A stretch of DNA of 64,000 nucleotides from Pseudomonadota bacterium (GCA_020161665.1 JAIUPA010000021.1:16605-80604), one strand, 5' to 3'; positions 27,726 to 37,410 are shown, counted from the first letter of the stretch. The notes: generated by a model not told the origin, from the sequence alone. Numbers and translations: made by a program.

Positions 27726-28727
27726 TCAGGCGTCCGTTACCGGCGTATCCTCAGCGACCACGCGACCGATGCCGCTCTTTTGCGCCCATTCGCGGATCAC
27801 GCCGCCCAATTCGCGAAACTCTGCGGCACGCGAGGAATTCTTGCGCCAGCAAAGACCGATTTCGCGCAATGTTTCGCCATCGGCAAGCGGCCTTGTGGTG
27901 ACGTTGCTTTCATTGAGAAGGCCGCTGGCGATCGCCAGTTCCGGCACAAGCGTGACGCCCAGACCTTCGGCCACCATCGCCACCAGCGTGTAAAGGCTTG
28001 TGCCCTGAAAGGTGGTGATGGCCTGCCCCGGCAGCGCTTTCAAGAACGGCAGGGCGTGGCTGTGCAGGCAATGGTCCTTTTCCAAAAGCATGACCGACAC
28101 ATCGCGCACATCGTCCGCAGCAATGGCGTCCAGCGCGGAAAGCCGGTCATTGGGATTGCAGGCGACGCGGTAGCCATCCTTGAACAGCATGAAGGTCTCG
28201 CAGCCTTCGGCATTGTACGGGAAGGCCATCAGCACCAGATCCAGCCGCCCGGCCTGCAGGCGCTCCAGAAGTTCCGCCGTCTTGTCCTCACGCAAAATGA
28301 GCCGCATGTCGGTATAGCGGTTGATGATATGCGGCACGAGTTTGGGCAGCAGAAAGGGGCCGATGGTGGGAATGACGCCGAGTTCCAGACGCCCGGACAG
28401 GGGATTGGCGGCGCGGGCACCGATCTCCAGCAACTCATCGACATCGCGCAGGATAAAGCGGGCGCGCTCGACGATCCGACGCCCGACCGGAGTAATGACC
28501 ACCGAACGCTTGGTGCGCTCCGCAACCGGCACGCCCAGCATGTTCTCCAGCTCCTGGATGCCCGCGCTCAAGGTGGATTGCGTGACCTGACACACGTCTG
28601 CAGCCGCGCCGAAGTGAAGATGATCGGCCAGCGCAACGAGATAGCGCAGCTGTCGCAGATTGGGCAACGGCCTCAAACTCAACACCCCTTTGAAAAGCAA
28701 CGGCTTCTCCGGGCCGCCTTTTGACAT
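27726..28727 (-). CDS. OxyR-like LysR-family regulator lacking the second redox cysteine
   Basis: LysR-type regulator, 333 residues: N-terminal winged HTH (NLRQLRYLVALADHLHFG, QSTLSAGIQELE), then a substrate-binding domain. It resembles OxyR: the stretch MLLEKDHCLHSHALPFL aligns with the E. coli redox loop that ends DGHC...GFC. The first Cys (near residue 220) is kept, but the position of the second (E. coli Cys208) is Leu. So it may sense peroxide through one cysteine or another signal. ATG 28727 is taken; TTG codons before and after are possible. It diverges from the PfkB kinase by about 130 bases. No catalase or Ahp gene is near. Confidence 0.85.
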   Translation of the reverse strand: MSKGGPEKPLLFKGVLSLRPLPNLRQLRYLVALADHLHFGAAADVCQVTQSTLSAGIQELENMLGVPVAERTKRSVVITPVGRRIVERARFILRDVDELLEIGARAANPLSGRLELGVIPTIGPFLLPKLVPHIINRYTDMRLILREDKTAELLERLQAGRLDLVLMAFPYNAEGCETFMLFKDGYRVACNPNDRLSALDAIAADDVRDVSVMLLEKDHCLHSHALPFLKALPGQAITTFQGTSLYTLVAMVAEGLGVTLVPELAIASGLLNESNVTTRPLADGETLREIGLCWRKNSSRAAEFRELGGVIREWAQKSGIGRVVAEDTPVTDA

Positions 28728-28858
28728 TCTATCGCACAAGAAATCCAGGCGCGCAAATGGCTTGGCATCGGGTCAGGATCGCGTTTGCCCGGGCTTGGAA
28801 GTGCGCTAAGAGTGTGTTCCCTCCTCCCCTGATGAGGATGATCGCACAGGACTTGCCC

Positions 28859-29674
28859 ATGAGCCGCATTCTGGTTGCCGGAAATATCAATCACGACTGC
28901 ATCTGGCATCTTGATCGCCCCCTGTCTTCCGGGGCGCGTCTGTCCTGCCTGTCGCGCGAAACGCGGCTCGGTGGCGGGGCCTACCACACCGGCATGGAGC
29001 TTTTGCGGCTTGGGGCAACGGTTCTGATCGCCGGAACGCTGATGGATGACGAGGCAGGACGGCAGGCACTCGCCAGCCTTCGCCAATCCGGCTTTGACAC
29101 CACGCATGTCACCATGACACCCGGCGTCACGCAAAGCGCCGATATCCTGCTCGACCCGCGCGGCGAGCGCACCATCATCGCCCCGCCGGGACGCATGCGT
29201 GCGCCGGTTTCGCTCAACGGGCCGGTGTCTGTGGATGCGGTCTATGTGAATGCGTCGGCCTGTGCAGACGACCTGCTGGCCGCGATGGAAGCGACGACCT
29301 TTTCCATGGCGCAGTTTCCGAGCCGGCCAGACCCGCGACCTGCTGACCTGTTGATCGGCTCTGCCGCCGATCTCAAGAGCCGCAGCCTGCCGGATCTCTG
29401 GCAGGACAGTCGCATGATTGCCGGATCACGGCTCTCGCATCTGGTGATCACCGACGGGCCGGGGCCGGTGCGCATTTTCAATGGTGAGAAGATCGAACGG
29501 GCCAACCCACCCGGTCGGCTTTCGGTTCCCGACACCATCGGGGCCGGCGACACCTTCGCCGGAGCCCTTCTCCACGGGGTGCTTACCGGGCAACGAGTAC
29601 GGGACGCCGCCATGGAAGCCTGCCGCCTGACGCAGGCTTTCCTGATGGCACGCGCAACGATCAGGGAACGATAA
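28859..29674 (+). CDS. PfkB-family carbohydrate/nucleoside kinase
   Basis: ATP-dependent kinase of the ribokinase fold, 271 residues. The N-terminal signature [16 protein letters not shown] and the C-terminal ATP/catalytic signature [16 protein letters not shown] are both present, with the catalytic aspartate in GAGD. It starts [13 protein letters not shown] at ATG 28859 with AGGA 7-8 bases upstream. The substrate could be ribose, fructose or another sugar; nothing nearby decides it. Its 3' end overlaps convergent argB by 14 bases. Confidence 0.87.
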   Translation: MSRILVAGNINHDCIWHLDRPLSSGARLSCLSRETRLGGGAYHTGMELLRLGATVLIAGTLMDDEAGRQALASLRQSGFDTTHVTMTPGVTQSADILLDPRGERTIIAPPGRMRAPVSLNGPVSVDAVYVNASACADDLLAAMEATTFSMAQFPSRPDPRPADLLIGSAADLKSRSLPDLWQDSRMIAGSRLSHLVITDGPGPVRIFNGEKIERANPPGRLSVPDTIGAGDTFAGALLHGVLTGQRVRDAAMEACRLTQAFLMARATIRER

Positions 29675-30548
29675 GCGTTCCGGCACCACGCTGCGTGAAG
29701 ATTTCCAGAAGCACGGCGTGCGAGGTCTTGCCGTTCAGGATGACCACGCCCTCAACGCCCGCCTTGATCGCATCAATGCAGGTTTCGACCTTCGGGATCA
29801 TGCCGCCGGAAATCGTGCCGTCGGCAATGAGACGGCGGGCTTCGGCCACCGACAGTTCCTTGATCAGTTCACCCTTGGCATCGAGCACGCCCGGCACATC
29901 GGTCAAGAACAGCAGGCGCGTGGCGCGCAGCGCACCGGCAATTGCACCGGCAAAGGTATCGGCATTGATGTTGTAGGTATGGCCATCACGACCCGGAGCA
30001 ACGGGAGCGATGACCGGGATCATTTCGGACTTGGCCAGGAGATCGAGAAGCGTGCGATCCACTTCCACCACTTCGCCGACGAAACCGAGATCAAGAACGC
30101 GCTCAATGTTGGAATCAGGATCGCGAACCGTCTTCTGGGCCTTTTCGGCGAAGACCATGTTGCCATCCTTGCCGCAAAGGCCGATGGCCCATTCGCCCGT
30201 CTGGTTGATGAGGGCGACGATCTCCTTGTTGATCGAACCGGCGAGAACCATTTCGACGATTTCAACCGTCTTCTGGTCGGTGACGCGCAGGCCGCCTTCG
30301 AACTTCGATTCAATGCCCATTTTGGTCAGCATGGCACCGATCTGCGGTCCACCGCCATGAACGACAATCGGATTGACGCCCGACTGCTTGAGAAGGGCGA
30401 TGTCACCCGCAAAAGCCTTGCCCAGTTCGGCATTGCCCATGGCGTGACCGCCATACTTCACCACGATGGTCTTGTTCTCGTAGCGCTGCATGAAGGGCAG
30501 CGCCTGTGCCAGCAACCGGGCCTGAATTTCACTTTCGGAAGCGCTCAT
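29661..30548 (-). CDS. argB: Acetylglutamate kinase
   Basis: Second step of arginine biosynthesis: phosphorylates N-acetylglutamate; usually inhibited by arginine. The 295-residue amino-acid-kinase protein has [12 protein letters not shown] (phosphate-binding lysine), [16 protein letters not shown] and [15 protein letters not shown]. The start ATG 30548 ([13 protein letters not shown]) has GGGGGA 5 bases upstream; the open frame is 52 codons longer but without support. In many rhizobia argB follows engB directly; here a plus-strand gene separates them. It lies far from argD-argF. Confidence 0.95.
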   Translation of the reverse strand: MSASESEIQARLLAQALPFMQRYENKTIVVKYGGHAMGNAELGKAFAGDIALLKQSGVNPIVVHGGGPQIGAMLTKMGIESKFEGGLRVTDQKTVEIVEMVLAGSINKEIVALINQTGEWAIGLCGKDGNMVFAEKAQKTVRDPDSNIERVLDLGFVGEVVEVDRTLLDLLAKSEMIPVIAPVAPGRDGHTYNINADTFAGAIAGALRATRLLFLTDVPGVLDAKGELIKELSVAEARRLIADGTISGGMIPKVETCIDAIKAGVEGVVILNGKTSHAVLLEIFTQRGAGTLIVP

Positions 30549-30744
30549 CTTGTCCCCCACGCAAAGAATGTTCGCGCGTCTTTTAGAACAAGTCGCGGCC
30601 ATAGGGAATAATCCCCGATGAATATCGCAAGCGGGCCCGCAGATTGTCGCAAGCCCCGCCGAAACGATTGACAGACGGGGCAAAGCAGAGGAAACCTCAA
30701 TCAAAAGGATGTGTCGAAAAGATGCACGTGGAGGAAGTCAGGGC

Positions 30745-31323
30745 ATGTCTAAAACCGAAGGCGGAACCGGGAGCGGTATCTCCGACGAAGTGCTGGCCGG
30801 CGAATATGTGCTTGGCGCGCTTCCGGCCGAGCGCGCCCGGCGGGTTGAAGCGCGCCTTGCGACGGACGGCCATTTCGCGAGCATCGTGCAGCGCTGGCAG
30901 GACAATCTGGCCGAAACCACCTTTAACGAAGACGATGACCGCTGGCAGACGCTTGCTTTCGCGCCAGAACGCTCACGGCGCGCGGGCATTACAAGCCACA
31001 GGGCAAGCCTTATCTGGCGCAGCCTGCTTCTGACCGGCCTGTGCCTTGCCGGGGCCTATACGGTGTTCGAGGCGCTTGCCCCAAAGGCCGCCGTTTCGCT
31101 TGCCTCGACAAACGGTCTTGCGTCGCCGATCTATGAAGCGTCGACGGGTAGCGTGAGCCTGCCGGATATTCGCGAACCAGCCCGCATCTGGTTGATCGGG
31201 ATGGATAACCAAGCCCATCTTCTGGGAGAAATTGCGCCGGGAAGCCGCCTTCTTCTGTCGGCGGACATGCAGGCGATGATGGGCAAGGGCGCGAGCCTGG
31301 CCACCGCACCCGCCACCCGCTGA
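30745..31323 (+). CDS. Anti-sigma factor-like membrane protein (RskA type), orphan
   Basis: A 192-residue protein resembling zinc-free anti-sigma factors of the RskA/anti-sigma-K type, which hold ECF sigma factors at the membrane. Seen: an N-terminal domain EVLAGEYVLGALPAERARRV...WQDNLAE, one membrane helix (about residues 100-118, LIWRSLLLTGLCLAGAYTVF), then a short outer domain ending IWLIGMDNQAHLLGEIAPGS. Family members usually continue another 15-25 residues with a SxEPxGG-type tail, which is missing. No sigma factor gene is adjacent or elsewhere in the window. It lies in opposite orientation between argB and engB and abuts the engB stop. Confidence 0.75.
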   Translation: MSKTEGGTGSGISDEVLAGEYVLGALPAERARRVEARLATDGHFASIVQRWQDNLAETTFNEDDDRWQTLAFAPERSRRAGITSHRASLIWRSLLLTGLCLAGAYTVFEALAPKAAVSLASTNGLASPIYEASTGSVSLPDIREPARIWLIGMDNQAHLLGEIAPGSRLLLSADMQAMMGKGASLATAPATR

Positions 31324-31983
31324 TCAGCCGGAAAGGCCGAGCGTGCGGGCAATTTCGGCCCGCAATTCATCGAGACCAGCCGCCTTTTCAGACGATGTCG
31401 CCAGAATTTCGGGATAGGCGGCCGGTCGCTTGGCGATCTTCTTTGCCGTATCCGCCATCAGCGTCGGCACATCCGCAGCCCTGATCTTGTCGGTCTTCGT
31501 CAGAACGATCTGATAGGAGACGGCGGCCTTGTCGAGCAGGCTCAACACTTCCTCATCGTTCTTCTTGATACCGTGGCGGCTGTCGATCAGCACATAGACG
31601 CGCTTCAGCGTGGCGCGACCGCGCAGGTAGTCAAACACCAGCTTGGTCCAGGCATCGACCTGCTCCTTCGGCGCCTGCGCATAGCCATAACCCGGCATGT
31701 CCACGAGGGCGGCAGGCGGCAGGTCGTCTTCCCCGCCCGAATAGCCATCCGGCACGAAGTAGTTGAGTTCCTGCGTGCGGCCCGGCTTGTTGGACGTGCG
31801 GGCGAGTCCCTTTTGACCGACAAGGGCGTTGATCAGCGAGGACTTGCCGACATTGGAGCGCCCCGCAAAGGCGATCTCCAGCGGGCCTTCCGGCGGCAGA
31901 AACTTCATGGCAGGAACGCCGCGGATGAAAATCCACGGATTGCCGAAGATCGGACGTGGGGTCTTGCTGCCGGTCTCGGTCAT
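31324..31983 (-). CDS. engB: Ribosome-biogenesis GTPase EngB/YihA/YsxC
   Basis: Essential GTPase for assembly of the large ribosomal subunit. The 219-residue protein has G1 [12 protein letters not shown], the switch region [15 protein letters not shown]3 DMPGYGYA, G4 TKTDK and a G5-like TSSEK. I start at ATG 31983 ([14 protein letters not shown]); 15 further codons are open upstream. It follows yidC on the same strand but after a strong terminator (32066-32098), so it may depend on readthrough or its own promoter. Confidence 0.95.
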   Translation of the reverse strand: MTETGSKTPRPIFGNPWIFIRGVPAMKFLPPEGPLEIAFAGRSNVGKSSLINALVGQKGLARTSNKPGRTQELNYFVPDGYSGGEDDLPPAALVDMPGYGYAQAPKEQVDAWTKLVFDYLRGRATLKRVYVLIDSRHGIKKNDEEVLSLLDKAAVSYQIVLTKTDKIRAADVPTLMADTAKKIAKRPAAYPEILATSSEKAAGLDELRAEIARTLGLSG

Positions 31984-32065
31984 GGTCGTCAACTCTCTGC
32001 CGTTGGTCGCAAAGCACTTCCAGCGCACAGGCGGAAAGGCTTCATCAGAATATTATTGCACATTG

Positions 32066-32098
32066 CAAAACGAAAACCCCGGGGTGCGCCCCGGGGTT
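32066..32098 (-). terminator. Intrinsic terminator between yidC and engB
   Basis: AACCCCGGGG / CCCCGGGGTT stem with a 4-base loop, followed on the minus strand by TTTTCGTTTTG. It starts 10 bases after the yidC stop. Confidence 0.88.
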
Positions 32099-32107
32099 CT
32101 GAACGGA

Positions 32108-33925
32108 TCAGGCATCCGGTGTCTTTGGCGCTTTTCGGCGGAACAGGTTCTTCAGATTGTCGAACAGTTCGATTTTCGCCCCGTGGCGCTTCATGATCAC
32201 GGCCTGCTGGGTCACCGAAAGCGTGTTGTTCCACGCCCAGTAGATCACCAGACCAGCCGGGAAGCTGGCCAGCATGAAGGTGAAGATCAGCGGCATCCAG
32301 TTGAACACCATGGCCTGCGTCGCATCGGCCGGAGCCGGGTTCATGCGCATCTGCACGAACATGGTGATGCCCATGATGATCGGCCAGATGCCGAGGTGCA
32401 GCATGGTCGGAGCCTCAAACGGAAGCAGGCCGAACAGGTTGACGAAGCTCGTCGGATCCGGGGCCGAAAGATCCTGAATCCAGCCAAAGAACGGTGCGTG
32501 GCGCATTTCGATGGTGACGTAAATCACCTTGTAGAGCGCGAAGAACACCGGGATCTGCAGAACCACGGGCCAGCAACCGGCCAGAGGATTGATCTTCTCG
32601 GTCTTGTAAAGCTCCATCATGGCCTGCTGCAGGGCCATGCGGTCATCGCCAAACTTGGCCTTCAGCTCTTCCATCTTCGGCTGCACGCGCTTCATGTTGG
32701 CCATGGAGGCGTATTGGCGGTTGGCGATGGGGAAGAACAGAACCTTCACCACAACCGTCGTCAGCATGATGGCGAGGCCGAAGTTGCCGATGAAGCGGTA
32801 GAAATAGTCCATCATCGCAAACATCGGCTTGGTGATGAAGTAGAACCAGCCCCAGTCGATCATCAGATCGAAGCGCGGAATGGAATACTGCTTCTCGTAC
32901 TGACCGATGATCGGCACTTCCTTGGCACCAGCGAAGATGCGCGTCTTGACTTCCAGCGGCTGGGCAGTTGCAACCGTGACGTCATCGCCACGGTAATCAG
33001 CCTGATAGCGCGGTGAGCCATCCGTGAAGCGCGAGAAGCGCGACGTGAAGGCCGTCGACTGCGGCGGAACGAGTGCCGCGCCCCAGTACTTGTCGGTAAT
33101 GCCGAGCCAGCCGCCGGTGGCCTTTTCGTTTTCGAACGGCTTGTCTTCGACCTTCTTGTAGGCCTCTTCGATGTAGGAACCATCGGTGCCGATGACGCCA
33201 AGGAAGCCTTCGTGCAGCACGTAGACGGACGGCGTCGTCGGCTTGTTGGCGCGCGTGATGCGGCCATAGGAAGCAATCGTCACCGGCTCCTGGCCTGCGT
33301 TTTCAACGCGGTCGGTCAGCGTGAAGAGGTAATGTTCGTCCACCTCGATCTTGCGGGTGAAGACAACGCCCTTTTCGTTGGTCCAACGCAGCGTGACCGG
33401 CGTGGTCGGCGTCAGCTTGTCGCCTTCCGCCACATCCCAAACCGTTGTCGGGCCGGGCACGGCGCCGGAATTGTCGCTTTTCACGAAGCCGACTTCGGCA
33501 AAATAGCTGTCCTTGGTGTTGGCCGGATTGAAGAGCGTGATGATCGGGCTCTTGTCGTCCACCGTCTCATGGTAACCCTTCAGGCGGACGTCATCGAGGC
33601 GAGCGCCTGCCAGATTGAGCGAACCTGTGATGGAGGGCGTATCAATTTCAACGCGCTTGGTCGAAGCGATGGCTTCCTCGCGGCTGACGATACCGGCAGA
33701 GGCCGCATCCGCTGCGGGGGCTGCCGTCGTCGTGGTGCCGGAAGCGGCAGGGGTCGCAGGGGCTGCAGCACCCGGCTCGCTCGATTCCACCTTCGTCTGC
33801 GCGGCCAGCTGCGCTTCAGCGGCGCGGCGCTCGGCAAGGCGCGGATTCATGTAGAGGAACTGCCAGGCGAGCACGATCAGCGCTGACAGGGCAATCGCCA
33901 CCATATAATTGCGGTTCTTTTCCAT
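32108..33925 (-). CDS. yidC: Membrane protein insertase YidC
   Basis: Inserts and folds inner-membrane proteins, alone or with SecYEG. The 605-residue protein has the YidC N-terminal helix (NYMVAIALSALIVLAWQF), an Ala/Thr-rich linker, a large periplasmic beta domain (about 80-370), and the conserved C-terminal helices (MLTTVVVKVLFFPI, NPLAGCWPVVLQIPVFFALY, FTFMLASFPAGLVIYWAWN). ATG 33925 overlaps the rnpA stop by one base (TGATG); a GTG one codon earlier is also open. Part of rpmH-rnpA-yidC. Confidence 0.97.
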   Translation of the reverse strand: MEKNRNYMVAIALSALIVLAWQFLYMNPRLAERRAAEAQLAAQTKVESSEPGAAAPATPAASGTTTTAAPAADAASAGIVSREEAIASTKRVEIDTPSITGSLNLAGARLDDVRLKGYHETVDDKSPIITLFNPANTKDSYFAEVGFVKSDNSGAVPGPTTVWDVAEGDKLTPTTPVTLRWTNEKGVVFTRKIEVDEHYLFTLTDRVENAGQEPVTIASYGRITRANKPTTPSVYVLHEGFLGVIGTDGSYIEEAYKKVEDKPFENEKATGGWLGITDKYWGAALVPPQSTAFTSRFSRFTDGSPRYQADYRGDDVTVATAQPLEVKTRIFAGAKEVPIIGQYEKQYSIPRFDLMIDWGWFYFITKPMFAMMDYFYRFIGNFGLAIMLTTVVVKVLFFPIANRQYASMANMKRVQPKMEELKAKFGDDRMALQQAMMELYKTEKINPLAGCWPVVLQIPVFFALYKVIYVTIEMRHAPFFGWIQDLSAPDPTSFVNLFGLLPFEAPTMLHLGIWPIIMGITMFVQMRMNPAPADATQAMVFNWMPLIFTFMLASFPAGLVIYWAWNNTLSVTQQAVIMKRHGAKIELFDNLKNLFRRKAPKTPDA

Positions 33926-34317
33926 CACTCTTTCCTGCGACCGTTGTCCCGGCTTCGCCCCGGGCCCGGCCTGTTTTTGACGCGCGCAACAAGTTCGCTG
34001 GCAAGTCGCTCGAACGGCACGCCGAGCGCCTCGCGGCGGGCGACGACCACATAATCATGTCCGGGCTGCATTGCAATTGCGGCATGAAGCCTGACGGCTT
34101 CTTTCAGTCGCCGCTTCATGCGGTTGCGCTGAACCGCATTGCCCTGCTTCTTCGTGACGGTAAAGCCAGCGCGAGGCAGCAGGTCCGGATCTTTCCGATC
34201 AAGGACCTCAAGAAGAAAGAAAGGCCCGCGACGTTTTTCGCCCTCTCGGACGGCGAGGAATTCCGGCCGGCTTTTCAGCCGCCCGGGCTTTCGTTCGGCG
34301 GTTTTGGAATCCGTCAT
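33925..34317 (-). CDS. rnpA: Ribonuclease P protein component
   Basis: Protein subunit of RNase P, which trims tRNA 5' ends. The 130-residue basic protein contains the RnpA signature [15 protein letters not shown] and [15 protein letters not shown]. The start is ATG 34317 ([14 protein letters not shown]); 40 more codons are open upstream toward rpmH but without homology. It lies between rpmH and yidC, with which it overlaps by one base. Confidence 0.94.
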   Translation of the reverse strand: MTDSKTAERKPGRLKSRPEFLAVREGEKRRGPFFLLEVLDRKDPDLLPRAGFTVTKKQGNAVQRNRMKRRLKEAVRLHAAIAMQPGHDYVVVARREALGVPFERLASELVARVKNRPGPGRSRDNGRRKE

Positions 34318-34471
34318 TCGGCTTTCGCTCCGCAAGATCGCTGCACTTTTCAGGCACGGATCAGAACGTCCAATCCCGCGGGGCCGGTTTCGGCTCCCGA
34401 ATGCGGCGGCCAATGGGCCAACCGCATCATCAGGCAAATCCCGGTGCGTCAGCGCCGGGATTTGAGGTCAA

Positions 34472-34612
34472 TCAGGCCGACAGACGCTTGCGACCGCGAG
34501 CGCGGCGAGCGTTGAGAACGGCGCGACCGCCCTTGGTGGCCATGCGGGCACGGAAGCCGTGGCGACGCTTGCGAACAAGCTTGGACGGCTGATAGGTACG
34601 CTTCGTAGACAT
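34472..34612 (-). CDS. rpmH: 50S ribosomal protein L34
   Basis: Small basic ribosomal protein of the large subunit. Translating 34612-34472 gives 46 residues, starting [20 protein letters not shown] and ending GRKRLSA, a full L34 with two extra residues at the N-terminus. First gene of rpmH-rnpA-yidC; a good promoter lies about 110 bases upstream. The next gene, rnpA, begins 154 bases further. Confidence 0.97.
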   Translation of the reverse strand: MSTKRTYQPSKLVRKRRHGFRARMATKGGRAVLNARRARGRKRLSA

Positions 34613-34723
34613 TTATTTTAATACCGCGGAGTGCGGCCCTTCTTGGTTTGCATTCGCAATGAGCGTGGTTGCCGAACGGCAGCCGACCGCAATCGCGGGA
34701 CAGGCTTGACCGGACGTGGGCGG

Positions 34724-34753
34724 CTTATAAGGGCAGAAAAGCGCCAAAGTCAA
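34724..34753 (-). promoter_or_regulatory. Promoter of rpmH-rnpA-yidC
   Basis: On the minus strand TTGACT (34748-34753) and TATAAG (34724-34729) are separated by 18 bases, giving a leader of about 105 bases to rpmH. Confidence 0.65.
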
Positions 34754-34886
34754 TCACTGACGCCCTGAATTGGCGGGGCTGCCGCGCTTTTTAGCCCAGC
34801 GGCAGGCCATTCCAGGGGCCTTGTTCACGCCCAAGGTGATGTCAGGGGATGGAAATCACGACAGGCACCGTTACAATAGGGCCATG

Positions 34887-36383
34887 ATGCAGACCGGCGC
34901 ACCAGAGGAACACAGGCAACAGACGGGCATTCCTCCGGATGCGCGAACCAACCTGCCCGGTTTTTTCAATGGCCTTTCCGGTCGTCTTCTCGCGTTGACG
35001 GTCGTGTTTGTCATGCTGGCCGAAGTCCTGATCTTCGTGCCCTCCGTGGCGGCCATGCGGCTGCGCTGGCTGCAGGACCGGCTGGCCGCTGCCGCATCGG
35101 CGGGCATTGTGATCGACGGGCTACAAGCCGAACTTCCCGAGCAGGTGCAGGCGGATGCGCTGATCGCCACCGGCGCGCGGGCCATCGTCATCCGCAAGGA
35201 TGGCACGTCGCGGCTGGTCGCGGCTTCCGAGGTGCCGGGGGAAGTCGACGCCCATTACGAAGTTTCCGGCGGCTACAGCCTCAGGGCCGTTGGCGATGCG
35301 CTGGATACGCTCGTCTTTGGCGGCGGGCGGCTTGTGCGTGTGTTCGGCCCCATGGACGAGAGCGGCAACGCGACCATCGAAGTGGTGATGCCGGACGACG
35401 CATTGCGCCGGGCCATGCTGACCTACTCACGCAACGTCTTCATCATTTCGCTGATTATCTCGCTCAGCACCGCCGGATTGATCTATCTCAGCATCAACCG
35501 CCTGATGATCCGCCCGGTCCGCCGCCTGACGAACAATATGCAGGCCTTTGCCGCCGATCCGGAAAACCCGGCGCTGGTGATGAAGCCGGAATGCGGCCTT
35601 GATGAGGTGGCGATTGCCGGTCAGCATCTGGCCGCCATGCAGACGGAATTGCAACGCACCCTTCGCCAGCAGAAAAGCCTTGCCGAGCTTGGCCTTGCCG
35701 TTTCCAAGATCAATCACGACATGCGCAACATCCTGGCCTCCGCCCAGCTGATGTCCGACCGCCTTGTCGATGTGGACGATCCGCTGGTGCGCAACTTCGC
35801 GCCGAAGCTCTTGCGCACCATTGACCGCGCCGTCGGCTATACCAGCGAAGTGCTTTCCTACGGGCAGGCTGGCGAGGCCGAACCCAAACGGCGGATTTTC
35901 CCCCTCGCCGAACTGGTGCGGGAAGTGCGCGATATGCTGGGCCTTGATCCGACGGCAGGCATCGACTTCCGCATCGACATTGACCCCGGTCTCGAGATCG
36001 ATGCCGACAGCGAGCAGATGTTCCGCATCGTCAACAATCTCTGCCGGAACGCGCATCAGGCGCTATCCTCTCCCGGAACGGACCCGGCGCTCCTGAAGCG
36101 CATTACGGTCACAGCCGAACGGCGCGGCACCGTGGTGGCGGTCTCCGTGGATGACACCGGCCCCGGCATGCCGGACAAGGCACGCGAAAACCTGTTTCGC
36201 GCCTTTCGCGGCGGTGTGCGCTCCGGCGGCACCGGCCTTGGCCTTGCCATTGCCCGCGAACTGGTTCTGGCCCATGGCGGCACTATCGCGCTGGTCGAAA
36301 AATCCAGCCCCGGCACGGAATTCCGGCTGGAAATTCCAGACCGCCCCGTCTCGATGGAAGACTACCGCCAGCGCAAACTTTAA
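34887..36383 (+). CDS. HAMP-domain sensor histidine kinase, orphan
   Basis: A 498-residue membrane kinase. Two helices (about residues 33-57 and 183-203) enclose a periplasmic domain of about 125 residues; HAMP follows (LMIRPVRRLTNNMQAF), then the His box LGLAVSKINHDMRNIL (His277), N box NNLCRNAHQAL, G1 DDTGPGMP and G2 [10 protein letters not shown]. The His motif INHDMRN differs from the standard SHELRTP. ATG 34887 (AGGG 5 bases before) or the adjacent ATG 34884. No response regulator is nearby, so its partner is encoded elsewhere. Signal unknown. Confidence 0.88.
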   Translation: MQTGAPEEHRQQTGIPPDARTNLPGFFNGLSGRLLALTVVFVMLAEVLIFVPSVAAMRLRWLQDRLAAAASAGIVIDGLQAELPEQVQADALIATGARAIVIRKDGTSRLVAASEVPGEVDAHYEVSGGYSLRAVGDALDTLVFGGGRLVRVFGPMDESGNATIEVVMPDDALRRAMLTYSRNVFIISLIISLSTAGLIYLSINRLMIRPVRRLTNNMQAFAADPENPALVMKPECGLDEVAIAGQHLAAMQTELQRTLRQQKSLAELGLAVSKINHDMRNILASAQLMSDRLVDVDDPLVRNFAPKLLRTIDRAVGYTSEVLSYGQAGEAEPKRRIFPLAELVREVRDMLGLDPTAGIDFRIDIDPGLEIDADSEQMFRIVNNLCRNAHQALSSPGTDPALLKRITVTAERRGTVVAVSVDDTGPGMPDKARENLFRAFRGGVRSGGTGLGLAIARELVLAHGGTIALVEKSSPGTEFRLEIPDRPVSMEDYRQRKL

Positions 36384-36513
36384 CAATTCCCGCAAATTCA
36401 ATGACTTCGGCAAGAATTTTGGAAAAAATGACGCCTTTGTCAAAAAACGCTCTTGCAATCATCCGGGCGACGCTTTAGAGGATCGCCACGCAAGCCGAGA
36501 GGCACTGCAGCGC

Positions 36514-36590
36514 GCACCCGTAGCTCAGCTGGATAGAGCACCAGACTACGAATCTGGGGGTCAGGAGTTCGAATCTCTTCGGGTGCGCCA
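36514..36590 (+). tRNA. tRNA-Arg (anticodon ACG)
   Basis: Cloverleaf with acceptor GCACCCG / CGGGTGC, D-arm GCTC...GAGC, anticodon arm CCAGA-CTACGAA-TCTGG (anticodon ACG, reads CGN), T-arm AGGAG-TTCGAAT-CTCTT and encoded CCA. 77 bases. A weak promoter (TTGCAA at 36453, TTTAGA at 36474) lies upstream. The following 168 bases hold only small hairpins. Confidence 0.97.
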
Positions 36591-36758
36591 TTTACTTTCC
36601 CCTTACATCAGCGCCCTTCAAACCTTGTCGGTTTCGATTTCGATTCGTGCGTTTGCAACGCCGGATACGCGCGGCGTTCTTTCTGCAGATCGCTGTCTGA
36701 CGCTGGACTGGCGCTCTTCTCGCGCCAGCCCGCTCCTCTTCGACCCTCACGCGACGTC

Positions 36759-37343
36759 TTATGAGACGCAGGCGGGGACCTTGGTAGCCAGCTCGCTTGC
36801 CGAAACCAATCTGCGGATATCGAGATCTTGTGCCAGAATGAAGTAGCCGGACGCGTTGGCCTTCAGGATCGTTGTGCTCGGCAGCGCCCCTTCGGCGAGC
36901 GGGCCGCGATGGCAGGCATCGACGCCCGCGGAGATCGAGATGCTTTTGCTCCCGGATGCTTGCGCCGTTTCCGCCACGATGCGGCTGAGGCGCACCATGT
37001 CAGTTGACGACAACTGATAGACAAAAAGCCCCTCATCCAGCCGCTGGAATTTGGCGACGGCAACCATCTCGGCGGACGTTGGCACGGCCTCGAGCGCGAA
37101 GGTCTCGGTGCGCCGTCCCCCTTGGGGAGCGCTGAGGCCGAGTGTCACCTTGACGCCACCGGGCTGCGGTTCGAGCCCCTTGGCCAGTCGTGCCACGACA
37201 CGTAGCTCCCTGGGATCGATATCGGCGACCGTCATGGCCGAGAGCCTGGCCATTGTCGCGGTGGGGACATGGCTCATAACATAAACACTTGCGCAGCCGG
37301 ACAAGCTGGTTGCAAGGATGGTGAGGGCTGCGATTCGCAACAT
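36759..37343 (-). CDS. Conserved lipoprotein, unknown function
   Basis: A 194-residue protein with a signal peptide and lipobox LSGC (Cys near residue 17), so it is exported and lipidated. The mature part (SVYVMSHVPTATMARLSAMT...DIDPRELRVVARL) matches no family I can name. One internal Cys pair (DACHRG, VPACVS) may form a disulfide. It diverges from the DUF2975 gene by 67 bases that include a palindrome. The stop codon lies in the loop of a CGTCT/AGACG hairpin. Confidence 0.75.
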   Translation of the reverse strand: MLRIAALTILATSLSGCASVYVMSHVPTATMARLSAMTVADIDPRELRVVARLAKGLEPQPGGVKVTLGLSAPQGGRRTETFALEAVPTSAEMVAVAKFQRLDEGLFVYQLSSTDMVRLSRIVAETAQASGSKSISISAGVDACHRGPLAEGALPSTTILKANASGYFILAQDLDIRRLVSASELATKVPACVS

Positions 37344-37345
37344 TC

Positions 37346-37389
37346 TTGACTGAACCTTTTAAGTTTAATAATTATCGTTTTGCGATAAT
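37346..37389 (+). promoter_or_regulatory. Promoter with inverted repeat before the DUF2975/XRE pair
   Basis: ATTATCG-TTTTG-CGATAAT (37371-37389) is a perfect 7-base inverted repeat. TTGACT (37346-37351) and TAATTA (37369-37374, 17-base spacer) make a plausible promoter whose minus 10 overlaps it. The XRE protein encoded downstream is the obvious candidate binder. Confidence 0.55.
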
Positions 37390-37410
37390 AAATCACATTT
37401 CGAGGGCGCT

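Noticed and set aside
28820..28835. CCTCCTCCC before the PfkB gene as a second anti-Shine-Dalgarno RNA
   Set aside because: No hairpin holds the motif and no terminator follows; it is an isolated pyrimidine stretch.
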